The notes under the pieces were generated by a model. It was not told where the DNA came from, made no database searches, and worked only from the letters and a program-made list of their open reading frames with translations. The position numbers were made by a program, and so were the translations under genes. This document shows positions 37,901-64,000 of a DNA stretch of 64,000 nucleotides, piece after piece (positions within the stretch are counted from its first letter, which is position 1; each line of letters starts with the position of its first letter). Source of the DNA: Nectonema munidae (Eukaryota > Nematomorpha > Nectonematoida > Nectonematidae); contig JAUIRK010000887.1 in NCBI GenBank assembly GCA_030549495.1, positions 1-64,000 on the forward strand, in the 5' to 3' direction.

Positions 37901-38917
37901 TTAGCTTGCTTGACAGTTGGTACGAAAGTGCAACCGATGGTCATTTTCAAACAAAAGGCGATGCCGAAACTTTTTTATCTCAAAGCAGTTTTTGTTCTCG
38001 TTAATGCTAAAGGATGGATGGATGAGGTAAGAATCAAGCTATGGATTTAAAATGTTTGGAATAGAAGACCAAATACTTTTAAAAATCCCCTTAGATTATT
38101 ATCAGTATGGGTCATGTTTAAGCCCCATTTGTCTACTAACGGTAAGAAAAGATTAGCGACAAATAGAACCGACTTAGCTATTATTTCCGGACGAATGACG
38201 TCTGTTTTGCAACCTCTAGACGTGTGTGCTAGAGCACTGGAATGAATGGTTTACCAGTGCGCTAAAATCATTCACAAAAGCGGGAAATATGCGTCCTCCT
38301 TCACTTTATACTCTTTGTGAATTTGTTGAAAAAGCATGGAATAATTTAGAACCTTCAATGATTGAACATTCTTTCAAGAAATGCAATTTCTTGTGCAAAT
38401 GAGATGAAGATTACGAAATTAATGTTACACTATCGGATGAAGAGTCATCACTATCATATGATGACTTTTTAACTGAGGTAGACGAAGAGCTCGTAAATGA
38501 ATTAGACTTTGAGGAGGATGATTTTTTTGGGCTTGACGAATAAAATTTTTAATTATAAACTTTTTCTTGTTTTGGCGAATCAATAGCAAACAGAAAAAAT
38601 CTTATTTTTCAATAATAATTTGATTTTATCAAAACTTTTATGTAAGTTTAATTAAAAAAACTACCGGGCTACTATTTATACCAATTGTTTTATGTGAATT
38701 TGTGCAAACACAAGTAATAAGAGGTGACACGCTAACGAAAATTTCTTTCCATTTCTATTCACAGATCACAAAAGACTGGAAGTACTTGGCTTTCGTTTTG
38801 GACCGTTTGTTTCTTTGGATTTTTGGCGTTTCTGCATTTGTTGGAACAGGATGCATCATTCTTCAATCTTCCTTGCTATTTGATAATCGAAAGCCAATTG
38901 CACTCAACTTTAACTAA
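13745..38917 (+). CDS. nicotinic-type Cys-loop ligand-gated channel subunit (gene span)
   Basis: Joined exons found: 13745-13945, then a gap, 22908-23088, 27608-27869, 31035-31314, 33274-33538 and 38765-38917. The phases agree at every junction from 22908 on. The product is a pentameric ligand-gated ion channel subunit of the plasma membrane. Seen: a signal peptide; a Cys-loop with 13 residues between the cysteines and the FPFDEQ core; pre-M1 and M1 with [15 protein letters not shown]2 starting after GQK; M3 with KYLLFTM; the HHR start of the cytoplasmic loop; a basic MA-like helix; and M4 with [16 protein letters not shown]. These are hallmarks of nicotinic receptor subunits. It is a non-alpha type because the YxCC vicinal cysteines of loop C are missing. 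Oddities: loop B has SMTYD where SWTYD is usual; M2 has Gln at -1' (usually Glu), Gln at 2' and Ile at 9' (usually Leu). One or more exons covering loops D and A were not located in 13946-22907. Introns are 1.7 to 9 kb and full of transposons. Confidence 0.85.
14190..14337 (+). other. short exon-like open stretch, unrecognised
   Basis: The frame gives [16 protein letters not shown], then [20 protein letters not shown], and reaches AAG followed by GTAAAAG, a possible donor. It has no nicotinic-receptor motif and is not counted as part of the channel gene. It could be a relic of a transposon; a SINE copy follows at 14363. Confidence 0.2.
14363..14427 (-). repeat. tRNA-derived SINE S1, head fragment
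   Basis: The plus strand reads GGGATCGAACCCAAGACCTT, then GAGTTATCGAAACCCAGTA, then CCTAACCAACCTTACTCACG. The reverse complement is the tRNA-like head of S1 with its A-box and the B-box GGTTCGATCCC intact. The body of the SINE is absent. Confidence 0.75.
14428..15725. other. intronic AT-rich stretch with no feature
   Basis: Very AT-rich with many poly-A and poly-T runs. No exon with channel motifs could be found here. Confidence 0.5.
15730..16260 (+). pseudogene. unrecognised coding-like stretch, plus strand
   Basis: After TTTTTTTAG the sequence reads [20 protein letters not shown], and after TTGATTCAG at 15949 it reads [18 protein letters not shown] then [18 protein letters not shown], ending at a TAA at 16102. 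A second frame follows with [20 protein letters not shown] before GGTAGATG. The composition is protein-like, unlike the flanks, and the blocks are broken by stops. It may be a decayed gene copy or transposon part. No family recognised. It may belong with the minus-strand blocks at 16490-17430. Confidence 0.35.
16490..17430 (-). pseudogene. unrecognised coding-like stretch, minus strand
   Basis: Leftward translation gives [20 protein letters not shown], then [14 protein letters not shown], then, after a frame change, [20 protein letters not shown] followed by a GTAAGAAG donor-like site. Further left are [20 protein letters not shown] and, after another frame change, [20 protein letters not shown] then [16 protein letters not shown]. 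It is less AT-rich than the surroundings and protein-like, but frame changes show it is broken. I do not recognise the family; it may be a processed pseudogene or the remains of a DNA transposon. Confidence 0.4.
17535..17675. repeat. AAAAAGACAATTT-type degenerate repeat
   Basis: Loose tandem units such as GAAAAAAGACAATTTAAT and GGATAATTTAGAACTAAAAA, ending AATGGTATAAA. The right arm of the fold-back element at 32506-32933 has the same unit and the same AAAATGGTATA end, so the two are related. Confidence 0.5.
18150..18790 (-). pseudogene. unrecognised coding-like stretch, minus strand (second block)
   Basis: Reading left from 18790: [20 protein letters not shown], then [18 protein letters not shown], then [16 protein letters not shown]. 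Near 18240-18180 comes [20 protein letters not shown]. The frames are interrupted. It may be part of the same decayed unit as 16490-17430. No family is recognised. Confidence 0.3.
18890..20990 (+). mobile_element. decayed non-LTR retrotransposon (LINE, CR1/Jockey-like), copy B, split by a hAT
   Basis: RT blocks run in order: an upstream part ending HLKDFAL at 19015; then, after the hAT insertion, [35 protein letters not shown] with the RT aspartate; and [10 protein letters not shown] at 20058-20087. A frameshift follows at about 20087, then VFTDDI (from the YxDD box, with the first residues changed), [10 protein letters not shown] at 20260, the thumb part to 20549, and a tail resembling [20 protein letters not shown] at 20800-20860. 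Several stops and frameshifts make it dead. Its sequence differs from copies A and C, so it is another family of the same superfamily. Inserted in intron 1 of the channel gene. Ends are approximate. Confidence 0.8.
19016..19769 (-). mobile_element. hAT DNA transposon, internally deleted, nested in LINE copy B
   Basis: The left end is CAGGGCCGGTGCTAG and the right end GCAACCGGCCCTG, its inverse. The element is flanked by a perfect 8-bp duplication ATTGTTAA (19008-19015 and 19770-19777), as hAT elements make. Minus-strand translation around 19395-19250 gives [20 protein letters not shown], the C-terminal dimerisation region of hAT transposases (usual form KLIKTYLRSTMSQERL), followed by frame breaks. 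At 754 bp it keeps only the tail of a transposase. The interrupted LINE frame would read through if the element and one duplication were absent. Confidence 0.9.
21099..21252 (-). repeat. tRNA-derived SINE S1, near full length
   Basis: About 154 bp. The minus strand begins GGGGACGTGAGTAGGGTTGG with an A-box-like head, has a B-box-like GGCTTCGATCCG (mutated), and then a body containing CATAGTTCGATACAAGCGGC and GCGCAATTGTGCCATC. It ends with the CTTTACC string. The order is the same as in the copies at 32065 and 59027. Confidence 0.8.
21253..22907. other. intronic AT-rich stretch with no clear feature
   Basis: Contains short frames at 22108-22359 (plus) and 22231-22581 (minus) without any motif. 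The branch and acceptor region of the Cys-loop exon lies at its right end. Confidence 0.45.
22908..23088 (+). CDS. channel subunit exon: loop E, Cys-loop and loop B
   Basis: The acceptor TTTAAG precedes 22908 and the donor GTAGGT follows 23088. It reads [16 protein letters not shown], then [17 protein letters not shown] and [11 protein letters not shown]. The two cysteines are 13 residues apart, as in all Cys-loop receptors. The next residues are VSMTYDFKK, where nicotinic subunits have GSWTYDG: the loop-B tryptophan is replaced by methionine. It starts in phase 2 and ends in phase 0. Confidence 0.9.
23754..25619 (-). mobile_element. MULE-type DNA transposon with FLYWCH domain
   Basis: It is 1,866 bp and flanked by the 8-bp duplication GCTTAGAC (23746-23753 and 25620-25627). 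The termini are inverted: left CGTGAGCAGACTG, right reverse complement GGTAAACGGACC, and both go on with TGCCTAAAGACTGAA. Each terminal 130 bp repeats units like GACTGAATGCCTAA many times. On the minus strand, 25265-24957 encodes a FLYWCH zinc finger ([11 protein letters not shown], then YWRC); 24772-24464 encodes the MULE transposase core ([20 protein letters not shown], then VYGCFF); and about 24230 reads [10 protein letters not shown], a C-terminal MULE signature. Frame breaks make it inactive. Inserted in the intron after the Cys-loop exon. Confidence 0.85.
25308..25325. repeat. TA microsatellite
   Basis: A short TATATATATATATA run inside the MULE element. Confidence 0.8.
25889..25983 (+). 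repeat. tRNA-derived SINE S2
   Basis: It has CACTATTGGTTGAAGCG, an A-box-like start, then GTCTTGATCC and CGATTTGATTCATCG in the B-box position, and ends ATCATCTGTTAAGTTAT. The same landmarks occur in the copy at 34620 (TTGATCC, GGTTCGATTC, ATCATCTTTTCAGTTAT), which supports a shared family. Confidence 0.5.
25984..27607. other. intronic AT-rich stretch with no feature
   Basis: Only poly-A and poly-T-rich sequence with repeated AAAGTCAATAAAGT-like words near 26460-26610. No exon seen. Confidence 0.45.
27608..27869 (+). CDS. channel subunit exon: loop C, pre-M1 and M1
   Basis: The acceptor TTATAG precedes it and the donor GTAAAC follows. It reads [16 protein letters not shown], then [17 protein letters not shown] and [16 protein letters not shown], then [15 protein letters not shown] and [11 protein letters not shown] are nicotinic signatures. 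Between them, where alpha subunits have YxCC, this subunit has [11 protein letters not shown] with no cysteine. It starts in phase 0 and ends in phase 1. Confidence 0.92.
28231..28300 (+). repeat. hAT-like terminal fragment with C-run
   Basis: It begins CAGTGGCGGATTCAAGG, a start common to hAT MITEs and similar to the end of the MITE at 30011, and runs into a 15-base C tract. The matching right end was not found, so it is probably truncated. Confidence 0.35.
28301..30000. other. intronic stretch with no clear feature
   Basis: AT-rich intron DNA. A few GC-richer words (28820-28920 and 29580-29670) may be TE relics, but nothing could be assigned. Confidence 0.4.
30011..30154. mobile_element. 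hAT-type MITE, 144 bp
   Basis: The left end CAGTAATGGATTTATAGG is inverse to the right end CCTGAATCCATTACTG. The flanks ATATGAAA (30003-30010) and ATTTGAAA (30155-30162) match at 7 of 8 bases, the size of a hAT target duplication. It has no coding capacity. Confidence 0.8.
31035..31314 (+). CDS. channel subunit exon: M2 and M3
   Basis: It starts after TTGAAAG in phase 1 and ends in phase 2 before GTATTG. It encodes [19 protein letters not shown], then the M2 residues [14 protein letters not shown], then [20 protein letters not shown] (M3) and INVHHR, the start of the intracellular loop. In standard numbering M2 has Gln at -1', Lys at 0', Gln at 2', Ile at 9', Val at 13' and Glu at 20'. Most cation-selective nicotinic subunits have Glu at -1' and Leu at 9'. 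Confidence 0.95.
31454..31474 (+). repeat. hAT terminal-repeat-like word
   Basis: CACTGGTTCCCAAAGTGGGC resembles the start of many hAT elements. No matching right end was found. Confidence 0.25.
32065..32214 (-). repeat. tRNA-derived SINE S1, near full length
   Basis: About 150 bp, laid out like the copies at 21099 and 59027: on the minus strand a tRNA-like head next to GCGTGAGTAGGGTTGC, a body with CATAGTTCGATACAAGCGTC and GCAATTGTACC, and a final GGTACCGTTATC. The B-box region is partly deleted. Confidence 0.75.
32506..32933. mobile_element. fold-back element of hAT type
   Basis: The inside is a long imperfect palindrome: the left arm has repeated AATTGTCTTTTTT units (32680-32750) and the right arm repeated AAAAAAGACATTTTAGAA units (32790-32870). 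The outer ends CTAGAAAAGGCGTTTTCAAAC and, reversed, CTGCCAACCGTTTCC are weakly similar. The flanks ACATTACG (32498-32505) and ACATTGAG match at 6 of 8 bases. The CAAACTTTTTGG-x-GCGCACCC start is like known hAT ends. No transposase. Confidence 0.5.
33274..33538 (+). CDS. channel subunit exon: cytoplasmic loop
   Basis: After CATTTAG the frame joins as [16 protein letters not shown], continuing the LPR-ILL pattern that follows M3 in nicotinic subunits. It then runs through a short loop to [19 protein letters not shown], the amphipathic MA helix, and ends in phase 0 before GTGAGC. The whole M3-M4 loop is short, near 115 residues. Confidence 0.9.
33539..34619. other. intron, no feature seen
   Basis: AT-rich intron DNA with some TATATGTG-type stretches at 33900-33960. 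Confidence 0.45.
34620..34719 (+). repeat. tRNA-derived SINE S2, best copy
   Basis: It reads GTCGCGATGGTTTAGAGGTG (A-box-like), TTATTGATCCGGTTG, then TTGGGTTCGATTCGC with a good B-box. The following CTATCATCTTTTCAGTTAT is shared with the copy at 25889. It does not fold as a tRNA by eye, as expected for a SINE head. Confidence 0.55.
34720..37029. other. intron, no clear feature
   Basis: AT-rich intron sequence. The minus-strand frame at 36180-36428 has no domain. The end of this stretch (36640-36670) has a word like CCGCCAGCCTGAAAATTTTTGCCTCCCC which may be a TE terminus. Confidence 0.4.
37030..38560 (+). mobile_element. pogo/Tigger-type DNA transposon, decayed
   Basis: At the left is a fold-back pair, GGCGAATAAGACCCC (37036-37050) against GGGGGGTCTTATGCGG (37087-37102), typical of this group. 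The transposase frame begins near 37273 with an N-terminal helix-turn-helix ([16 protein letters not shown], then [19 protein letters not shown]), then a CENP-B-like second DNA-binding block ([17 protein letters not shown] at 37620), then the DDE core: [14 protein letters not shown] at 37770-37810, [12 protein letters not shown] near 38100, where the second catalytic Asp appears lost, and [10 protein letters not shown] at 38200. It ends in an acidic tail to 38541. Stops and frameshifts occur at several points. The right terminus is not resolved. It sits 200 bp before the last channel exon. Confidence 0.8.
38765..38917 (+). CDS. channel subunit last exon: M4 and C-terminus
   Basis: After TTCACAG the frame reads [20 protein letters not shown], which matches M4 entry in nicotinic subunits almost exactly, then [20 protein letters not shown], ending IALNFN and TAA. 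Confidence 0.95.
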   Translation: MTKDWKYLAFVLDRLFLWIFGVSAFVGTGCIILQSSLLFDNRKPIALNFN

Positions 38918-38923
38918 TTCTGC

Positions 38924-39142
38924 ATGAGAAATGGATACCGTGTTGGAAGAGCTTTGCAATTTTTATTAACTTTGTTTTATATAAATTCGAAGAAAGAGCG
39001 TGTTTTTAAACTTTTAGATAGATTTTGTAAATTACCTTTTTATGATATTAAGAGTTTGGCAAGCTCCGGTGGCATTCCATATGGCTCTGTGCTGCGCAAA
39101 ATACTTACATTTAATTGTAAGGTTTTAGATTGGCAAATTTAG
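38924..39142 (+). pseudogene. possible reverse-transcriptase relic
   Basis: The frame contains SSGGIPYGSVLRKILTF, which resembles the RT motif [14 protein letters not shown], preceded by unrelated-looking sequence. It may be a scrap of a LINE just after the channel stop codon, or chance. Confidence 0.25.
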
Positions 39143-39255
39143 TTAACTTCTCGTTATTGAAATTTCACAAAATTTGTTTTATGTTCTTTTTCTATGTATA
39201 AAAATAATGTGTTAAAATTTCAAGACATTTCAATGAATATTTCTTATAGAAACTG

Positions 39256-39418
39256 ATGGGTAAATACCACACTTTTGCCTCCCTACATAAGCAAAAAGCA
39301 CTTTTAACCAAAAAACGTTATTAATTTAATTTTAAATTAATTACTAATTAATTTAATTAGCTATTAATTACGTATTTTGCTTTCGTAGGGAGGCAAAGAC
39401 GATTTTTCATTTATCCTT
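39256..39418. mobile_element. palindromic MITE
   Basis: CTTTTGCCTCCCTACATAAG (from 39272) pairs with the right arm CTTTCGTAGGGAGGCAAAGA (to 39399). The outer parts GGGTAAATACC and GGATAAATG are weakly inverse too. The centre is AT-rich. There is no coding capacity, and a TSD is not clear. Confidence 0.65.
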
Positions 39419-39957
39419 TCTTTTTCATAGATATAATCAGTTAAGTTGATGCCTCCTTCTATTTTATATCATTTCCTATATATACTTAAAAGTAAAAAAA
39501 TAACATCTATTTTCAATCCAAAGTATATATATATAATATAAATCTACAAGTTATTCTATAGAAAAGATATAGGAAAGAATGGATAAATACACGAATCTAG
39601 ATAATCTTCAACAATGAAATCTTTTCTCCATCTATTTCCTCTTTGATACTTTGTATCAATCGTTCCCAAACATTACCATAAATCTTTGGTTGAATCATTT
39701 ACCTGCGCCGTAAATATTTCAATCAAATTAATGCCTATTAATTTTTGGTGAGGTGCCCTTCTGTAAAAAATTTTAAGCCCTCGCCAATAGAGTTTCTATT
39801 GTAAAACTCGTTGATAAAGATGGTTGTGCTATCCTAGCTTAATAAAAAATGCAAAGCAATATGACGAATGTAAATTTAAAAGCCCTTTCACCAATTACTA
39901 TAACAAATAAAAGATATTCAAAAATTTCCTTGGAAAATTGCTAAATTAATCCCAGAT

Positions 39958-40276
39958 CAGGGGCGCACATCCTCAAAATTATAGGGAAGGGGCGTATTTT
40001 TTTTGCATTTATCAAAATTACAAATCTGGAAATACCACAGGAGAACAAATATTCAAGCAATCCTTTAAAATAGTGTAAACAGCGCATATGTGAATTTATA
40101 AGACATTATATTATTTTTTTTACAAAATTGATGATCTTTAAAAACTATACTTCCAGCGAAAATATTTTAATTAAATTTTATATAACGCATATACACTAGA
40201 TTATAAAAATCCAAAATTACTGGGAGGGGGCGAATAGGCTTTTCGCCTCCCCCCCCCCCTGGGATGTTCGTCCCTG
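39958..40276. mobile_element. hAT-type MITE with G-rich ends, 319 bp
   Basis: The left end CAGGGGCGCACATCC is inverse to the right end GGGATGTTCGTCCCTG, followed inward by GGGAAGGGGCG and its G/C-rich inverse. The flanks TCCCAGAT (39950-39957) and TCACAGAT (40277-40284) match at 7 of 8. A second, truncated copy ends near 56750. Confidence 0.8.
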
Positions 40277-40284
40277 TCACAGAT

Positions 40285-40986
40285 AGTAGTCTACCACAAA
40301 TTTGAGAACAGCTTCTCTATACATAAAAATTTAATACACAAATGAGTCCAGAAAAGTTAATGTAATATTAGTTAAATATTTTTTATAAAGTGAATTTAAA
40401 ATAGGTAAACAAATGAATTCGACCACGCTAATTGGTATATAGCATCAAATTTAAAAATGTGCTAGTATTGTCACCAATTAAAATTTTAATTCAAGTTTTT
40501 GACTAAATAAAAATGTTTATTAATATATAAATAGAAAAATATTTTGCGTGGGAAATTTTGGAATAATTCAAAACTAAATTTTTTTATTTGTTATCAAAGA
40601 GGAAGAACTCCAATTGAAGCCTAACAAGATCCAACTGAATCAGGTATACTAACTAGAGCATGGTCCTATATACCAATAGTTTCGATAATGAATGGATAAA
40701 GAGAGGCTAGGAAGCACAGGTATCAATAAATGACAAGTAGAAACTATGCTGCGTTACTACAAGTGATGCATAGAGGCTATGGTTACAATGTCAATATGTT
40801 AAATGTACTGAAGTGTAGTGTCTTTTGGAAAAAGCTTGTTAATCGTGTGAATACCATCTTTAAATTATGATTGACGGTTTCTGGCAGGAATTATCAGATC
40901 GCCTTGATTATTTTATATTTTTAAATAGTCTTGTTTTATTCTTGTAAACCTATCCAAACTCTTAATAATGAACACTTGAATTGAGC
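40285..40986. other. intergenic spacer, no feature
   Basis: AT-rich spacer between two transposons. No gene seen. Confidence 0.5.
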
Positions 40987-40994
40987 CCCTGGTG

Positions 40995-41847
40995 CAGTGG
41001 TTCTTAACCTGTGGGTCGTGACCCCTTTGAGGGTCGTTTGAAGTTTTTGCAGGGGTCATGAAAAACTTTTGGTATCAAAAAGTGTATCCTCATGAACGTC
41101 TTCCAACAGTTGCAAAACTATTTCTATTTGATGTATTCATTAATCCTGATTGTATGATGCAATCAGTTAATAATTTTGCTCTTAAAATCAAACATCATTT
41201 TAAATCTCACACATGTTGCTTGCAATCAAGCAATTGAAAACTATTTTCCGAAGTTAAATAGCCGTTCTAATGACATTTGGATCACTAGTCTTTTTTCAGT
41301 TAGCGAAAGTAGCATTGATGACTCTGATGCTGCTGCCAAAGTGGAGTTTCTTCAAATAAGAGAAGACAGTCAATTAAAACTTGATCTTTCCGAGCAAGCA
41401 CTTCCATCATTCTGTGCCAAATTAAAAACCGTTTATCCTATTCTTTCCAAACGAGCTATGATTTTTTGATATAGTCACCTTCAACTTATCGTTGCAAGAC
41501 TGGGTTTTGTGCAATGATGTCTTTAAAAACAAGGGCACGTAATAAGCTTGCAATTGATTCAGACGTGAGATGCTGTCTGTCGAGCATTACACCATTTTTT
41601 GAAAAACTTGTCTACAAACAATACCAATCTTAGAATTAAATTATACTGAATTTGTTAGATTATATTAATTTAAATAAATTTTTTCAATTAAACTTTCTTT
41701 TAACAAGTGTTTGTATTATAAAATATAACATGTAAATTTTCTTGTTTTTAACTTTAAACGGCTGAATCAAAAATAATTTTATAGGGGCCATAATTTTTTT
41801 TTCATAGTATTTAGGGGTAAACAGATCCTAAAGATTAAGAACCACTG
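40995..41847 (+). mobile_element. hAT element, internally deleted (ZBED5/Zaphod-like)
   Basis: It begins CAGTGGTTCTTAACC and ends GATTAAGAACCACTG, inverted. The flanks CCCTGGTG (40987-40994) and TCCTAGTG (41848-41855) match at 6 of 8. The frame 41176-41469 is a C-terminal transposase part: HVACNQAIENYFPKLNSRSN, then VEFLQIREDSQLKLDL, then LPSFCAKLKTVYPILSKRAM, matching the pattern before the CExxFS box in ZBED5-type hAT transposases. Degraded VARLGFVQ and KQGH blocks follow. At 853 bp most of the transposase is missing. Confidence 0.85.
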
Positions 41848-42258
41848 TCCTAGTGTGTCCAAAATAGAAAGGTTTCACTGGATTTTAGGTTTCGAAACTT
41901 TTCCACAAGTTTATCCATACCTCCTGGATTCGACTGACAATTGTGACATTCCTGTGTCCAATTTTGGAAGAATATCGTTCCCTTTGATGTGATACCGACT
42001 AAAAACTAAAAAGTGAAGAATTTTAATTAAAGTTAAAAAAAATTAAAGATGGTGAGACTGAAATAAAAACCATTAAAAGTTGAGTGGTAAAGAAAAAATG
42101 GATGGCAGGAGAGAACAGAATAACAGCGATTACAAATTCACTTTTACGGAATTCAAGGCGTTAGCCTTTAGGAAGCACCAAAACTAGCCACATATTTTAA
42201 AAAAAAAGTAGAAGGTAGAAAAACGAAACAATTTTGTACTATTTCATCACAAAAATAA

Positions 42259-42264
42259 TTTATT
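42259..42264 (-). terminator. polyadenylation signal for Notch (AATAAA)
   Basis: TTTATT on the plus strand is AATAAA on the minus strand, 282 bp after the Notch stop. It is the best candidate among several AT-rich words. Confidence 0.4.
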
Positions 42265-42545
42265 GTTTAAGCATTCTGTGTACTTTTGTAGTTAAAAAGT
42301 TGAAGAGATTCGTGGAGTATCACATACAAAAAATGTTGATAGTGTAAAAAATGTACAAAAAGGGGAATGAAAAATAGTTTAAAAACAAAATGTCTAAAAA
42401 ATAGTATAAATACTTTTTGATTTTAAATAAATTTTTTTGGCTAAACTTAGACGATATTGGTAAAATCATAAAAAGAACGAAAATAAAACTAATTCAAAAA
42501 TACACATTCACAAATTGAGATCGATTTTTTGATGTATAAAAAGAG

Positions 42546-63673
<21,128 letters not shown>

Positions 63674-64000
63674 CTTAAAAAAATAAAATTATTATTATCT
63701 TAGTAACATGATTTAAGGAAAAGTGATTTATATAAAAAAAAAAGTAAAAAAAAATATGCACTTATGTATTTCGGTAGTCTTAAAACGATATTCTTCAGGT
63801 GTTGTGGTTGTTAGCCCCTGGTTACACTATCTCGTTATTAGTGTAATCTATCAGTTCAAAAAAAGAAAATAATTTTTATTTGAACTGAGAAAGTATATCC
63901 AATGCTGGAAAATACAAACAAGAAAAAATATTAAATTTTTGTTTCACTTTCGAAGCAGTAGCGATGAGTAAGTGTATTTTCAGCCAACCCATATAAAAGT
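63674..64000. other. Notch intron at the window edge
   Basis: AT-rich intron sequence leading to the upstream Notch exons, which lie outside the window. No exon is seen in it. Confidence 0.6.

Overview
The window looks like an AT-rich animal nuclear genome. Genes are split by GT-AG introns of about 50 bp to 9 kb, and introns and spacers are full of decayed DNA transposons, LINEs and tRNA-derived SINEs. A Notch receptor (EGF, LNR, ankyrin and PEST parts) and a nicotinic-receptor-type Cys-loop subunit show that it is a metazoan. Base composition and element content would fit an arthropod such as a copepod, but that is a guess. No bacterial, phage or CRISPR signal was seen, and no LTR element was recognised.

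Layout, left to right. 1-9.0 kb: an old minus-strand non-LTR retrotransposon (840-3030), then gene-free AT-rich DNA with small repeats. 9.4-10.3 kb: one intronless plus-strand gene for a seven-helix membrane protein, GPCR-like but very divergent and with a richer base composition than its surroundings. 13.7-38.9 kb: one plus-strand gene for a Cys-loop channel subunit of nicotinic type. I recovered six exons whose splice phases fit together, except that the exon(s) between the signal-peptide exon (ends 13945) and the Cys-loop exon (starts 22908) were not found. Its introns hold a LINE with a hAT transposon inserted in it (TSD-flanked), a FLYWCH/MULE transposon with iterated terminal repeats, SINEs, MITEs, a fold-back repeat and a pogo/Tigger copy. 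38.9-42.5 kb: a 3.6 kb convergent spacer with two MITEs and a deleted hAT element. 42.5-63.7 kb: the 3' part of Notch on the minus strand, 21 exons from the right edge (5' end outside the window) to the stop at 42546. They encode 14 whole EGF repeats and part of another, three LNRs, the HD domain, the transmembrane segment, RAM, six ankyrin repeats, a basic NLS-like patch and a PEST tail.

The channel gene and Notch run tail to tail and have no evident functional link. The points most worth following are: the channel subunit lacks the loop-B tryptophan and the vicinal cysteine pair and carries unusual pore residues; the Notch HD domain has almost none of the loop that carries the furin (S1) site in vertebrates; the seven-helix protein is an orphan; a stretch at 15.7-18.8 kb looks like decayed coding sequence of a family I cannot name; and two tRNA-derived SINE families recur across the window. 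I found no clearly new multi-gene system.
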